From CAZOOK01 sp964581385 (GTDB lineage Bacteria; Pseudomonadota; Gammaproteobacteria; Nevskiales; Nevskiaceae), in contig CAZOOK010000013.1 of assembly GCA_964581385.1 (NCBI GenBank), forward strand, positions 1 through 64,000: a stretch of DNA of 64,000 nt, read 5' to 3'. The notes under the pieces are model-generated. The model was not told where the DNA came from. It searched no databases and saw nothing but the letters and a program-made list of their open reading frames with translations. Every line of letters starts with the position of its first letter. Position 1 is the stretch's first letter. Positions 8,343 to 17,471 of the stretch are shown here, one piece after another. A program made the translations under genes and the position numbers.

Positions 8343-10178
8343 GTGATCGAGAATCTTCGCAACATCGCCATCATCGCCCATGTCGACCATGGCAAGACCA
8401 CGCTGGTCGATAAGTTGCTGCGGCAGTCGCAGACCTTGGACGCACGCGAGAACCTTGGCGAGCGCGTGATGGATTCCAACGATCTGGAACGCGAGCGTGG
8501 CATCACGATTCTTTCCAAGAACACCGCGATCCGCTGGCGCGACAAGCGCAACGGCACTGATTACCGCATCAATATCGTCGATACCCCGGGACACGCCGAC
8601 TTCGGCGGTGAAGTCGAGCGTGTGTTGTCGATGGTCGATAGTGTGTGCCTGCTGGTAGACGCTGCTGACGGCCCGATGCCGCAGACGCGTTTCGTGACGC
8701 AGAAGGCCTTCAACATGGGCCTCAACCCGATCGTCGTCGTCAACAAGATCGATCGTCCCGGCGCGCGCGCGCATTGGGTCTATGACCAGGTGTTCGACCT
8801 GTTCGACCGGCTCGGCGCCAACAACACCCAGCTCGATTTTCCGGTGGTTTACGCGTCCGCGCTCAACGGTTACGCCGGCGACAATCCGGATATCCGCGAA
8901 GGCAACATGGATTATCTGTTCCAGACCATCGTCGACAAGGTCGTGCCGCCAAAGGTGAACGCGGACGGGCCGTTCCAGATGCAGGTGACTTCGCTGGCCT
9001 ACAGCAGCTACGTTGGCGTAATCGGCACCGGCCGCATCACGCGCGGGAAGGTGCGCAGCAACATGCCGGTGGCCGTGGTTGGCCGCGATGGCAAAGTGCG
9101 GCAGGGTCGGGTGCTGCAGGTACTCGGCTTTATGGGTCTCGACAAGATCGAAATACCCGAAGCGGAAGCGGGCGACATCATTGCTGTCACCGGCATCGAG
9201 GAACTCGGTATTTCCGAAACCATCTGCGACCTGAAGAATCCCGAGCAGATGCCGACGCTGCAGGTCGACGAACCGACGATGAGCATGACCTTCGAGGTCA
9301 ACAAGTCGCCGTTCGCCGGCAAGGAAGGCAAGTTCATCACCTCGCGCCAGATCGGCGACCGCCTGCAGCGCGAGCTGAAGGTCAACGTTGCGCTGCGCGT
9401 CGAGCCGGGCGAGTCGCCGGATCAGTTCAAGGTCTCCGGCCGCGGCCTGCTGCATCTCGGCATTCTGCTGGAGAACATGCGCCGCGAAGGTTACGAGATC
9501 GCGGTGTCGCGTCCGCAGGTGATCCTCAAGGTAATCGATGGCCAGATCTGCGAGCCCTACGAAACGCTGGTTGCAGACGTCGAAGACCAGCACCAGGGCG
9601 GCACCATCCAGGGCCTCGCCGAACGCGGCGGCAAGATGCAGAACATGGTTCCCGATGGCAAAGGCCGCGTGCGTCTCGAATACCTGATTCCGTCGCGCGG
9701 ACTGATCGGTTTCCAGACTGAATTCATGAGCATGACCAGTGGCACCGGCCTGCTATTCCATAATTTCGACCATTTTGGACCGAGGGCCGAGAATAGCGGC
9801 ATCGGTCAGCGCCGCAACGGCGTCATGATTTCGAACGATCAGGGCTCCGTGCCCGCTTACGCGCTGTTCAACCTGCAGGAGCGCGGCCGCATGATTTCGG
9901 AGCCCGGCGACGAGGTTTACGAAGGCCAGATCGTCGGCATCCACTCGCGCGACAACGACCTCGTTGTCAACGTGCTCAAGGGCAAGAAGCTCACCAACAT
10001 CCGCGCGGCCGGTTCGGATGAGAATGTCATCCTCACCCCTGCCGTGAAGTTCTCTCTGGAGCAGGCGCTGGAATTTATCAACGACGACGAGCTCGTCGAA
10101 CTGACTCCAGGCTCGATCCGCGTGCGCAAAAAATTCCTCAAGGAACACGAGCGCAAGCGCTCCGGTAAAGCGGAGTAG
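8343..10178 (+). CDS. typA: Ribosome-associated GTPase TypA/BipA
   Basis: A 611-aa translational GTPase that binds the 70S ribosome and supports 50S assembly and stress or low-temperature growth. G-motifs are AHVDHGKT (12-19), ERGITI (switch I), DTPGHADFGGEV (G3) and NKIDRPGA (G4). Domains II, III/V and the BipA-specific C-terminal domain follow (…VRLEYLIPSRGLIGF…SGKAE). The start is GTG at 8343; the conserved N-terminus IENLRNIAIIAHVDH fixes it although no strong Shine-Dalgarno is seen. Length is normal. It stands as a single gene, convergent with the MgtC/DUF4010 gene. Confidence 0.97.
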   Translation: MIENLRNIAIIAHVDHGKTTLVDKLLRQSQTLDARENLGERVMDSNDLERERGITILSKNTAIRWRDKRNGTDYRINIVDTPGHADFGGEVERVLSMVDSVCLLVDAADGPMPQTRFVTQKAFNMGLNPIVVVNKIDRPGARAHWVYDQVFDLFDRLGANNTQLDFPVVYASALNGYAGDNPDIREGNMDYLFQTIVDKVVPPKVNADGPFQMQVTSLAYSSYVGVIGTGRITRGKVRSNMPVAVVGRDGKVRQGRVLQVLGFMGLDKIEIPEAEAGDIIAVTGIEELGISETICDLKNPEQMPTLQVDEPTMSMTFEVNKSPFAGKEGKFITSRQIGDRLQRELKVNVALRVEPGESPDQFKVSGRGLLHLGILLENMRREGYEIAVSRPQVILKVIDGQICEPYETLVADVEDQHQGGTIQGLAERGGKMQNMVPDGKGRVRLEYLIPSRGLIGFQTEFMSMTSGTGLLFHNFDHFGPRAENSGIGQRRNGVMISNDQGSVPAYALFNLQERGRMISEPGDEVYEGQIVGIHSRDNDLVVNVLKGKKLTNIRAAGSDENVILTPAVKFSLEQALEFINDDELVELTPGSIRVRKKFLKEHERKRSGKAE

Positions 10179-10214
10179 AGCAGCGCGTCGCGAGCCGCGT
10201 TTTCCGGTCCTGCT

Positions 10215-11453
10215 TCAGCGCGGCAGCGCCAGGAGCACGATCCAGCCGGACAGCGGCATCAGCACGAGCCCCGGCACCAGGCGCCAGCCATAGCTCCGGT
10301 CGCGCACATAGGCGAGCACCACCTTGACGATCCAGTTGCAGGTGTAACCGGACCACACCGCGAGCGCACCGGCACCCACATCGATCTTGCCGCTGGTGAC
10401 CAGCGCGCCGATGCTGGCCGACGCCGCATGAGCGTCGACCAATCCCGCGATGCTTGCGGAAACCAGCGCACCGATCTCGCCGTAACGGTGCTGGAGCAGT
10501 GCGGCAAATTCCATCAGGGCACCAATCAGCACCGCGAATAGCAGTGCCGTGCGCAGGCTGAACGGCTGACCCAGCGGCATATGCACCGACGGCGACGGTT
10601 CGTCGCGGCTCATGGTGCGGAGGCAGAGCAGCGCGTGTGCCGAGCCCGTGATTGCCGCCGCGGCGAGCATCGGTAGGACCGACGCGAGCAGAGCCGGCGA
10701 CACGGCTTCGACGACGATTCCGACTTGCAGCGTGGAGGCTACCGACGCCAGCGATGCCCCCGCGACCGCCGCGCCGCGGACACCAGGCATCGTTCTGGCG
10801 CGCTCTCCCATCGCCAACGTTGCGGCAGTGCTCGACACGAAGCCCGCGAAGAAGCCTGCGAGCGTCAGGCCATAGCGTGCGCCGAGCATGCGCAGGGCGA
10901 TGTATCCGATCGTGTTGATCGTCATCATCAGCACTGCGAAAGTCCACAGCACGCGCGGGTTGAGTACCTGCAGGGGATCGATGATGCGATCCGGCGCCAG
11001 CGGTCGTACGATCAATATTGCCGCGAGAAGTAACAGTCCGTCGCGAATTTCCTCCGGCGTCAGCACCCGGCTGACGAACCGATGCAGGGGTTCGCGTTCC
11101 GCGAGCAGCGCCGTCACTGCGACCGCTAGGCCAGCAGCGGTGGCGGCATCGCGCATTGCCAGCGCGCCGAGCAGGCCTGTAACCAGTAGAGCGGCGGCGG
11201 TAGTCGAATGTGCTGCACCGGCGATCGGCTGCAAAGCCGAGCGTGCAGCGATGACGCCAAGGACAAGCAGCGCGGCGACCAGCAACAGGCCACCGCCGAG
11301 CAACTCCGCCAGACTGCCGATCAGTGCGGCCAGCGCGAAGGTGCGCAGTCCAGGTGAACCGGTGGCGTGTTCGACCGCCTTGCGACGTTCCCGCTCGATG
11401 CCGATCAACAGCCCGATGCCGAGCGCGACGCTAAGGCCGAATGTGTCGATCAC
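10215..11453 (-). CDS. MgtC/SapB - DUF4010 membrane protein
   Basis: A 412-aa integral membrane protein with about 11-12 hydrophobic segments. The N-terminal third matches MgtC/SapB (LGIGLLIGIERERRK, then GLRTFALAALIGSLAELLG) and the C-terminal two thirds DUF4010 (GFVSSTAATLAMGERAR, MTINTIGYIALRMLGARYG). Proteins of this architecture are common and of unknown transport or regulatory role; MgtC itself relates to magnesium limitation and virulence. The start is a GTG. It converges on typA with 36 bp between the stops. Confidence 0.85.
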   Translation of the reverse strand: MIDTFGLSVALGIGLLIGIERERRKAVEHATGSPGLRTFALAALIGSLAELLGGGLLLVAALLVLGVIAARSALQPIAGAAHSTTAAALLVTGLLGALAMRDAATAAGLAVAVTALLAEREPLHRFVSRVLTPEEIRDGLLLLAAILIVRPLAPDRIIDPLQVLNPRVLWTFAVLMMTINTIGYIALRMLGARYGLTLAGFFAGFVSSTAATLAMGERARTMPGVRGAAVAGASLASVASTLQVGIVVEAVSPALLASVLPMLAAAAITGSAHALLCLRTMSRDEPSPSVHMPLGQPFSLRTALLFAVLIGALMEFAALLQHRYGEIGALVSASIAGLVDAHAASASIGALVTSGKIDVGAGALAVWSGYTCNWIVKVVLAYVRDRSYGWRLVPGLVLMPLSGWIVLLALPR

Positions 11454-11601
11454 AGCTTCCCGGGCATTCGATTCGGCATATGGAACAGTTCTCGAGCGTT
11501 CGGGTCAAAGCGGAATAACCCGCGGCGGCTTATCGTTATCCTAATCCTAACTTAGCGGGCTGCTAGGATCGTTTGTCCGGCCTTTCAGAGAAAGCCCGTT
11601 C

Positions 11602-12387
11602 GTGAACATTCATGCGACAGCACATTACGACGTTCCAGTCCCGACCAACTGGGACAGCAAGCTTATCGTCGCCGTCGTCGGCTGGCTGGAACGCCGCATC
11701 GCGCGCGACTCACTCGTTGGCCACCGTCCCGTGTTCGATACCGCTCTGTTTCCGTGGGTGCCGACGCTGGAGACGGCGGCGCCCGCGATCCGTGCGGAAC
11801 TCGATGCGGTGCTGCGCGAGGACGGTAGCGAACTGCCGGGCTTCCATGAGATCGTGCAGTCCGTGGACACCATCACGCGCGACCGTCGCTGGCAGACATT
11901 CATGTTTTACGGTTACGGCCGCAAGTCCCGCGAGAATCTTGCGCGCTGCCCGGCGACCGCCGCTGCGCTGGCGAAAGTACCCGGGCTGCAAACCGCGTTT
12001 TTCTCGATCCTGTCGCCTGGCAAGCGCATTCCGCCGCATCGCGGACCCTACAACGGCGTGCTGCGCGTGCATCTCGGCCTGTTGGTGCCGCAGCCGCGCG
12101 ATCGCTGCTGGATACGCGTGGACGATCAGCTGCTGCACTGGGACGAAGGCCACGCCATCGTCATCGATGACTCCTTCGAGCATGAAGTGCACAACGATAC
12201 CGACGGCTATCGTGTCGTGCTGTTTCTCGACTTCGAGCGGCCCTGCCGTTATCCCGCGAAGCTCTACAACCGCCTGCTGCTGGGGTGGTCGCGCATCTCG
12301 CCGCAGATCAACGAGGCGATGCGCAGGCAGCGTGCGTGGGAGAAGCTGCGCCGGGCGCAGAAGCTCGCGCCGACGAACCTCACCTAG
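11602..12387 (+). CDS. Aspartyl/asparaginyl beta-hydroxylase-like dioxygenase
   Basis: A 261-aa Fe(II)/2-oxoglutarate-dependent dioxygenase of the aspartyl/asparaginyl beta-hydroxylase family (related to LpxO). Conserved elements are SILSPGKRIPPHRGPYNG (first metal His and 2OG-binding region), LRVHLGLLVP, and DDSFEHEVHNDT (second metal His), ending in a basic helix. No clear transmembrane helix, unlike some LpxO proteins. The GTG at 11602 is used. The gene precedes the RimK-like ligase by 155 bp on the same strand. Whether it hydroxylates a lipid A acyl chain, a peptide or another substrate cannot be told from sequence. Confidence 0.85.
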   Translation: MNIHATAHYDVPVPTNWDSKLIVAVVGWLERRIARDSLVGHRPVFDTALFPWVPTLETAAPAIRAELDAVLREDGSELPGFHEIVQSVDTITRDRRWQTFMFYGYGRKSRENLARCPATAAALAKVPGLQTAFFSILSPGKRIPPHRGPYNGVLRVHLGLLVPQPRDRCWIRVDDQLLHWDEGHAIVIDDSFEHEVHNDTDGYRVVLFLDFERPCRYPAKLYNRLLLGWSRISPQINEAMRRQRAWEKLRRAQKLAPTNLT

Positions 12388-12542
12388 TCGTATCTTCTGC
12401 ATGGCCGTTGTACGTGCCGGGGTCGTGTTAGCATTTCAACGCGCAGCGCAATCCACGATTAAACGCGCGACGGAATGACAGCAGAATTCGAAGAGCAGGC
12501 CGAAGACCCTTTCCCACGACTGCGTAATCACGCGGAGGCGGT

Positions 12543-14021
12543 GTGAGCGGCATTGTCGTCGTCGATCAGTTGTCCGACTGGCCGGTCGACATCCCCGGTG
12601 TCGATGTTGCCGCCGCTTGGGATTACCTGACTCGCGCCGAATTCACCCGCCTGCGCGGCGTGCGCGTGTACAACCTGTGTCGCACCTTCAGCTACCAGTC
12701 CACTGGCTATTATGTATCGCTGCTTGCTGGTGCGCGCGGACATCGCATTCTGCCCGACATCACGACGGTGCAGGATCTCAAGCTCGCCGAATCGCCCGGC
12801 GTGCTTAACGACGAAATCGAAGAGCTGATGCAGAAGAGCCTGGCGCGGCTCGGTTCGCTCGAATATGTTCTCAACGTCTACTTTGGCGACAGCCCATATG
12901 TGCGCCACGAAAAACTCGCGCGCGCGCTGTTCAATCTGTTCCCCGCGCCGCTGCTGCAGGCCAAGTTTGTGTGGCGCGGCGACGAATGGCGTGTGGACAC
13001 GCTCGGCCCGATCGCGCTCGGTGAAGTGCCGGCGAGCCATCACGAATTCCTCTACCAGACCGCGCGCGACTACTTCACGCGCCGCCGCCAGTTGCGGCGC
13101 AAGCGTGATTCGACGCGCTACGACCTCGCCATCCTCGTCAACGAGGACGAGAAGGAACCCCCATCCAACGCGCGCGCGCTGAAGGCTTTCGAGAAGGCGG
13201 CGGAAGATCTCGGTTTCTCGGTCGATTTCCTCGACAAGAGCGACTACGGTCATGTCGCCGAATACGACGCGCTGTTCATCCGCGAAACCACGGCGGTCAA
13301 TCATCACACCTACCGCTTTTCGCGCCGGGCCGCGCGCGAAGGATTGATCGTCGTCGACGCACCGGAATCCATCTTGCAATGCGCCAACAAGGTCTATCTC
13401 GCGCAGCTGATGGAGCGGCATCGCATTCCGCAGCCGAAGACCATGCTTGTGCATCGCGCTAACGTCGGCGATGTCGGCCGCGAGCTTGGCTTTCCCTGCG
13501 TGCTCAAACAGCCGGATTCGCAATTCTCCAAGGGCGTGATCAAAGTCGAGAATGAAGTGGAACTGCGGCGCGAGACGCGCGAGTTCCTGGAACGCTCGGA
13601 TCTCATCGTCGCGCAGGCCTTCGAGCCGACCGAATACGATTGGCGTGTCGGTGTGCTCGACGGCAAGCCGCTTTACGCCTGCCGCTACTACATGGCGCCG
13701 GCGCACTGGCAGGTTGTGAAGCGGGATAAGAACGGCGCCAAGCGTGAGGGCGACCACGATACGGTGGCGATCGCCGATGTGCCGCAGCAGGTGCTCACCG
13801 TTGCCGTGCAGGCGGCGCGCGCGGTCGGCAATGCGCTCTACGGCGTCGATCTCAAACAGTTCGGCAAGCTGGTGAAGGTCATCGAGGTCAACGACAATCC
13901 CAATCTCGACTGGGGCGTCGAAGACCTCGTGCTCAAGCAACAGCTTTACGTGAAGGTCATGGAATATTTCGTCAAGCGACTCGATGCGCAGACGCGCGCG
14001 CGGGAACCGGAGACACGCTGA
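12543..14021 (+). CDS. RimK-like ATP-grasp ligase with N-terminal RLAN domain
   Basis: A 492-aa protein. Residues about 1-200 match the RimK-like ATP-grasp N-terminal (RLAN) domain (RGVRVYNLCRTFSYQSTGYYVSLLA). Residues about 205-480 are an ATP-grasp ligase of the RimK type (FIRETTAVNHHTYRFSRRA, CVLKQPDSQFSKGVIKVE, VIEVNDNPNLDWG as Mg-binding motif). RimK enzymes join amino acids, often glutamate, to proteins or small molecules; this architecture is uncharacterised. GTG start preceded by CGGAGGC. It sits between the hydroxylase gene and the antiporter gene (38 bp), suggesting an operon. Confidence 0.88.
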   Translation: MSGIVVVDQLSDWPVDIPGVDVAAAWDYLTRAEFTRLRGVRVYNLCRTFSYQSTGYYVSLLAGARGHRILPDITTVQDLKLAESPGVLNDEIEELMQKSLARLGSLEYVLNVYFGDSPYVRHEKLARALFNLFPAPLLQAKFVWRGDEWRVDTLGPIALGEVPASHHEFLYQTARDYFTRRRQLRRKRDSTRYDLAILVNEDEKEPPSNARALKAFEKAAEDLGFSVDFLDKSDYGHVAEYDALFIRETTAVNHHTYRFSRRAAREGLIVVDAPESILQCANKVYLAQLMERHRIPQPKTMLVHRANVGDVGRELGFPCVLKQPDSQFSKGVIKVENEVELRRETREFLERSDLIVAQAFEPTEYDWRVGVLDGKPLYACRYYMAPAHWQVVKRDKNGAKREGDHDTVAIADVPQQVLTVAVQAARAVGNALYGVDLKQFGKLVKVIEVNDNPNLDWGVEDLVLKQQLYVKVMEYFVKRLDAQTRAREPETR

Positions 14022-14059
14022 CACCCGCGTGGCGCCGCCACGCTCTTAGGGAGTTCCGA

Positions 14060-15073
14060 ATGCTCGACGGCCAGTCGCTGCCGCTGCTGATCGTCATCTT
14101 CGCAGTGGCCGCCGCTGTCGTCTGGTTCGCCGGCATCTGGTTGTCCGATGCAGTCGACGCGCTCATGCAACACTTCGGTTTCGGCGAGGCGCTCGGCGGC
14201 GCCATCGGGCTGGCCATCGTGACCAACCTGCCGGAAATCGCCATCGTCGGTTCCGCGTCCGTGCGCGGCGACATGGAAATGGCGACCGGTAATATCCTCG
14301 GTGGCATTGCCATGCAGACCGTCGTGCTCGCGGTGCTCGATGTCATCGGGCTCGGTCGTGAGGGGTCGCTGATGCAGCGTGCGGCGTCGCCGGTGCTGGT
14401 ACTCGAAGGCTTGCTCGTCATTGCGCCGCTGGCGCTGACCCTGATCGGACACTATCTGCCACCCACCATGATCCTTGGTCGCGTCACCCCCGCAGTCGCA
14501 CTAATCGCGCTGGTATGGCTTGTCGGTTTGTATCTGATCAATCGGGAACGCCTCGTGGAAGCCGCGAGCGCAGTGCGACCACCCGCCAAGGTCGAAGGAC
14601 CGGTGGCAGGACATATCGCACGTTTCGCCGTTGGGGCGCTGGCAACGCTCGTTGCCGGCAGCGTGCTCGAAATCAGCGGCGAGCACATCGCCGCCGCATT
14701 CGACATGCGTGGCGCACTGTTCGGAGCAACCATCCTCGCCGCGGCAACCAGCTTGCCGGAAATATCCACTGGACTCGAAGCCATGCGCCTGCGCGATTAC
14801 CGCATGGCTGTCAGCGACATCTTCGGCGGCAACGCTTTTCTGCCGGTGTTATTTCTGCAAGCTACGCTGCTTTCCGGGCAGGCCGTACTGCCGGCAGCGC
14901 AGTTCAGCGATCTCTATCTCACCGGCCTGTCGATTCTGCTGACCGTCGTCTACATCGCCGGCATGGTGCTGCGCACGCCGCAGCAGCTATTGCGCATGGG
15001 CGTCGATTCCTTCACCGTCGCGCTGTTGTATCTGCTGGGAATCGTCGGACTCGTCTGGGTGGTCGGGAAGTGA
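14060..15073 (+). CDS. CaCA-type sodium/calcium exchanger
   Basis: A 337-aa inner-membrane protein with about 10 helices in two homologous halves. The alpha-repeats are seen as AIGLAIVTNLPEIAIVGSAS (alpha-1) and GATILAAATSLPEISTGLEA (alpha-2), each with the P-E-[IL] ion-binding Glu. This is the signature of Ca2+:cation antiporters (YrbG-type, 325-360 aa). TTAGGGAG precedes the ATG. It lies 38 bp after the ATP-grasp gene and converges with the small membrane gene at 15094. Confidence 0.88.
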   Translation: MLDGQSLPLLIVIFAVAAAVVWFAGIWLSDAVDALMQHFGFGEALGGAIGLAIVTNLPEIAIVGSASVRGDMEMATGNILGGIAMQTVVLAVLDVIGLGREGSLMQRAASPVLVLEGLLVIAPLALTLIGHYLPPTMILGRVTPAVALIALVWLVGLYLINRERLVEAASAVRPPAKVEGPVAGHIARFAVGALATLVAGSVLEISGEHIAAAFDMRGALFGATILAAATSLPEISTGLEAMRLRDYRMAVSDIFGGNAFLPVLFLQATLLSGQAVLPAAQFSDLYLTGLSILLTVVYIAGMVLRTPQQLLRMGVDSFTVALLYLLGIVGLVWVVGK

Positions 15074-15093
15074 GGGCTCCAGTGCCGTTACCA

Positions 15094-15309
15094 TCAGCCA
15101 TCAAGGTGATCGCCGCTGCGATTGATCTTGGTTTCTTTATATTCTGTGAAAACAAACCAAACCACGACGACAACCAGGCAAAGCGCTCCAATCGTCATTT
15201 CCAGTTTCACGAATAGCTCAGCGCTCCATGGTGCGAACCACAGCTGCACAAGCGCCAGCATTACACCGAGCACAAAAAAGGCCGCTCCCAATAGGATGCC
15301 GAATTTCAT
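15094..15309 (-). CDS. Two-helix small membrane protein
   Basis: A 71-aa protein with two transmembrane helices (FGILLGAAFFVLGVMLALV and LEMTIGALCLVVVVVWFVF) and a short charged tail. It starts 9 bp after the stop of the YbjQ-like gene and is probably cotranscribed with it. No family recognised. Confidence 0.65.
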   Translation of the reverse strand: MKFGILLGAAFFVLGVMLALVQLWFAPWSAELFVKLEMTIGALCLVVVVVWFVFTEYKETKINRSGDHLDG

Positions 15310-15318
15310 CGGTAGCGC

Positions 15319-15648
15319 TCACTTCGGACGAACGACAACGGCTGTTCCATAACAAAGTACCTCGGTTACGCCGCGCATGACTTCAGTCGCATCATATTTC
15401 ATCGCAACAATTGCGTTGGCGCCGTGTTTCTGGGCTTGCACGCACATCAACTGGTAAGCATCCAGCCTCGCGCGCTCGCACAAATTGGTATAGATCGTAA
15501 TGTTGCCGCCGAAAATGGTTTGCAGACCTGCAAAGAAAGATCCGACGATTGATCTCGATCGGACCACGATGCCGCGAACTACGCCAACGTTGCTGACAAT
15601 CTCACAGCCCGGCAACTCCAGAGCAGTGGTCACCATTTTGGCTTCCAT
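15319..15648 (-). CDS. YbjQ/UPF0145 family protein
   Basis: A 109-aa protein of the YbjQ (UPF0145, heavy-metal-binding-like) family, small pentameric cytosolic proteins of unknown role. Conserved features are GCEIVSNVGVVRGIVVRS, the Arg/Asp-rich middle ARLDAYQLMCVQAQKHGANA, IVAMKYDATEV and the Cys in VLCYGTAV. An AAGGAGAA Shine-Dalgarno precedes the ATG at 15648. It heads a two-gene unit with the small membrane protein at 15094. Confidence 0.9.
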   Translation of the reverse strand: MEAKMVTTALELPGCEIVSNVGVVRGIVVRSRSIVGSFFAGLQTIFGGNITIYTNLCERARLDAYQLMCVQAQKHGANAIVAMKYDATEVMRGVTEVLCYGTAVVVRPK

Positions 15649-15673
15649 GGGTTCTCCTTGGGATTATCGATTT

Positions 15674-15686
15674 GAGTGTCACACTC
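15674..15686. promoter_or_regulatory. Short palindrome upstream of the ybjQ-like gene
   Basis: GAGTGT-C-ACACTC is a perfect odd palindrome lying 26 bp upstream of the start at 15648. Position and symmetry suit a repressor operator, but no regulator can be named and a 13-bp palindrome could be chance. Confidence 0.3.
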
Positions 15687-15906
15687 GACGCCCGGCGAGC
15701 ATATCGCATGCTGGCGACAATCCATTGAAAGCCATGCTCAATGTCCTCTAATTTTAAAGAACTTTTTGGAGGCCTTGCGAGCTGTGGACTACGCAGAATC
15801 AAGTGTCGATTGAACTTCGGCGGAAAGGTGAGACTCTACTTTACGAGGGGTATGTACGCCCCGGATTTAGCATTTACCTTGTGTTTGCAAGTGCAGGAGG
15901 CATTTC

Positions 15907-16182
15907 ATGGCTACTCAGCCTACCAATCCAGGCAACGAAAACCGACCGGGCGAACCGGATATGACGCGGAAAGAGCCGCGTTCAAAACAACAGCGACAGG
16001 ACAGCGGTCAATCGTCGAAGCAGCAAGGCGGCCAACGCGATTCGCAGTCATCCCGGCAGCAGGGTGGTCCGCACCCGGGGTCGGGGCAGCAGCAGCAGCT
16101 CAACGACACTGATGATCGTCGTGAGCAGCTGCAGCAGGGAAGCAATCCATCGCAGGATGGGTCGCGTCGACAGGACCGATAG
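15907..16182 (+). CDS. Gln/Ser-rich hydrophilic protein
   Basis: A 91-aa protein made almost wholly of Q, S, G, R, D, P and N, with no hydrophobic core, membrane segment or signal peptide. It resembles small hydrophilin or stress-type disordered proteins in composition only. The start is strongly supported by AGGAGG six to seven bases before the ATG. Low-complexity repeats (RQDSGQSSKQQGG, RDSQSSRQQGG) suggest short internal duplication. It is followed by a terminator-like hairpin at 16224. Function unknown. Confidence 0.6.
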   Translation: MATQPTNPGNENRPGEPDMTRKEPRSKQQRQDSGQSSKQQGGQRDSQSSRQQGGPHPGSGQQQQLNDTDDRREQLQQGSNPSQDGSRRQDR

Positions 16183-16223
16183 TTGCCGCGGGTGCAGTTG
16201 AATCGTTCTCGCCGATGAGCGCT

Positions 16224-16251
16224 GCGGCGCCGTCAAAAATGGCGGCGCCGC
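16224..16251 (+). terminator. GC-rich hairpin after the Gln-rich gene
   Basis: GCGGCGCCG (16224-16232) pairs perfectly with CGGCGCCGC (16243-16251) across a 10-nt loop, 41 bp downstream of the stop at 16182. No T-run follows. Confidence 0.5.
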
Positions 16252-16405
16252 GGTGGAGGGTGGTGTGCCGATTTGCGGCGGTTATTCCCTATTAGCGCGA
16301 ACACTTAATCACCGAAAAATTCAGAATCTGCGGATTGTTTATCGTGCGTGAAAAAATGCCGGCGTACCAACACACGATTAGCAGAAACTTTGGTCACCTG
16401 ATAGT

Positions 16406-17377
16406 TCAAGCCGCGTAACGCGCTGCGGTTGCCAGCTGTTCGCGGCATTCGGCGACGATCCGCTCGATGAGTTCCGCGCAACTCGGTACGTCATCAATCA
16501 CACCACAGACTTGGCCCGCCCAGACCAGACCGCCGTCGGTTTCGCCCTGCTCCAGGGCTTGACGGCCGCGTGCACCTGCGACGAGCGGGTGAATGTCTTT
16601 GAACTCGCAGCCGCCGGGCCGCCGTTCGGTGGCGACGACTTCGTCTGAAATGCTGTTCTTCAATACGCGGCCGGTGTTGTGCAGCGTACGGAAAATAAGA
16701 TTGGTATCGCGTTCGGATTTGGCGACGATCATCTGCTTGATGTTGTCGTGGATCGGCGCTTCGCGGGTCGCGCAGAAGCGCGTGCCCATATTGATGCCTT
16801 CCGCGCCGAGCGCGAATGCCGCTGCCATGCCGCGGCCATCGCCGATACCACCGGAGGCGATCAGCGGAATCTTCACTTTCTTGGCCGCGACCGCGAACAG
16901 GATCAGACCGCCGACATCGTCCTCGCCGGGATGGCCCGCGCACTCGAAGCCGTCAATGGAAATTGCATCGACGCCATTGCGTTCTGCCGATAGTGCATGA
17001 CGCACCGACGTGCACTTGTGCACGATCTTCACGCCGGCCGCTTTCGCCTTGGCGATGAGTTCCTTGGGATTGTTGCCCGCGGTTTCGATGATTTTGATGC
17101 CACTGTCGATGATGGCGTCGAGATATTCCGCGTACGGCGGCGGTGTTGCACTGGGCAGAATCGTCAGGTTCACGCCGAATGGTTTGTCCGTCATCGAACG
17201 GCAGCGGTTGATCTCAACCGTCAGCGCCTTGGGTGTCGGCTGCGTCAAAGCGGTGAGAATGCCGAAGCCGCCGGCGTTGGAAACCGCCGAAGCAAGCTCC
17301 GCGCGTCCGACCCACATCATGCCGCCCTGAATGATCGGATAGCGGGTGCCTAAAAGTTCGGTGACGCGCGTTTTCAT
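16406..17377 (-). CDS. Nitronate monooxygenase
   Basis: A 323-aa TIM-barrel flavoprotein of the nitronate monooxygenase (2-nitropropane dioxygenase) family, which oxidises alkyl nitronates using FMN. Motifs are TRYPIIQGGMMWVG, AVSNAGGFGILTA, HKCTSVRHA, GFECAGHPGEDDVGG, ASGGIGDGRGMAAAFALGA and MGTRFCATREAP. The ATG at 17377 is chosen over a start ten codons upstream because AGGAA lies eight bases before it and the family begins at the RxTELLGxxYPI block. It is a single gene. Confidence 0.9.
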   Translation of the reverse strand: MKTRVTELLGTRYPIIQGGMMWVGRAELASAVSNAGGFGILTALTQPTPKALTVEINRCRSMTDKPFGVNLTILPSATPPPYAEYLDAIIDSGIKIIETAGNNPKELIAKAKAAGVKIVHKCTSVRHALSAERNGVDAISIDGFECAGHPGEDDVGGLILFAVAAKKVKIPLIASGGIGDGRGMAAAFALGAEGINMGTRFCATREAPIHDNIKQMIVAKSERDTNLIFRTLHNTGRVLKNSISDEVVATERRPGGCEFKDIHPLVAGARGRQALEQGETDGGLVWAGQVCGVIDDVPSCAELIERIVAECREQLATAARYAA

Positions 17378-17471
17378 TGCGTATTCCTGTGTAAAAAGTG
17401 GTGGCAACTAATTTTTTGCATTAGAAACTGGTTAATTACGAGCTGCTTATAGCGCCAGCGTCTTATCCGCA

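Noticed and set aside
8328..9593. 421-codon minus-strand frame opposite typA
   Set aside because: It is the antisense shadow of a highly conserved GTPase gene; its protein is repetitive in His, Arg, Asp and Ala and has no family.
12528..14024. 498-codon minus-strand frame opposite the RimK-like gene
   Set aside because: Antisense shadow; no start signal and composition typical of a complementary frame of a GC-rich gene.
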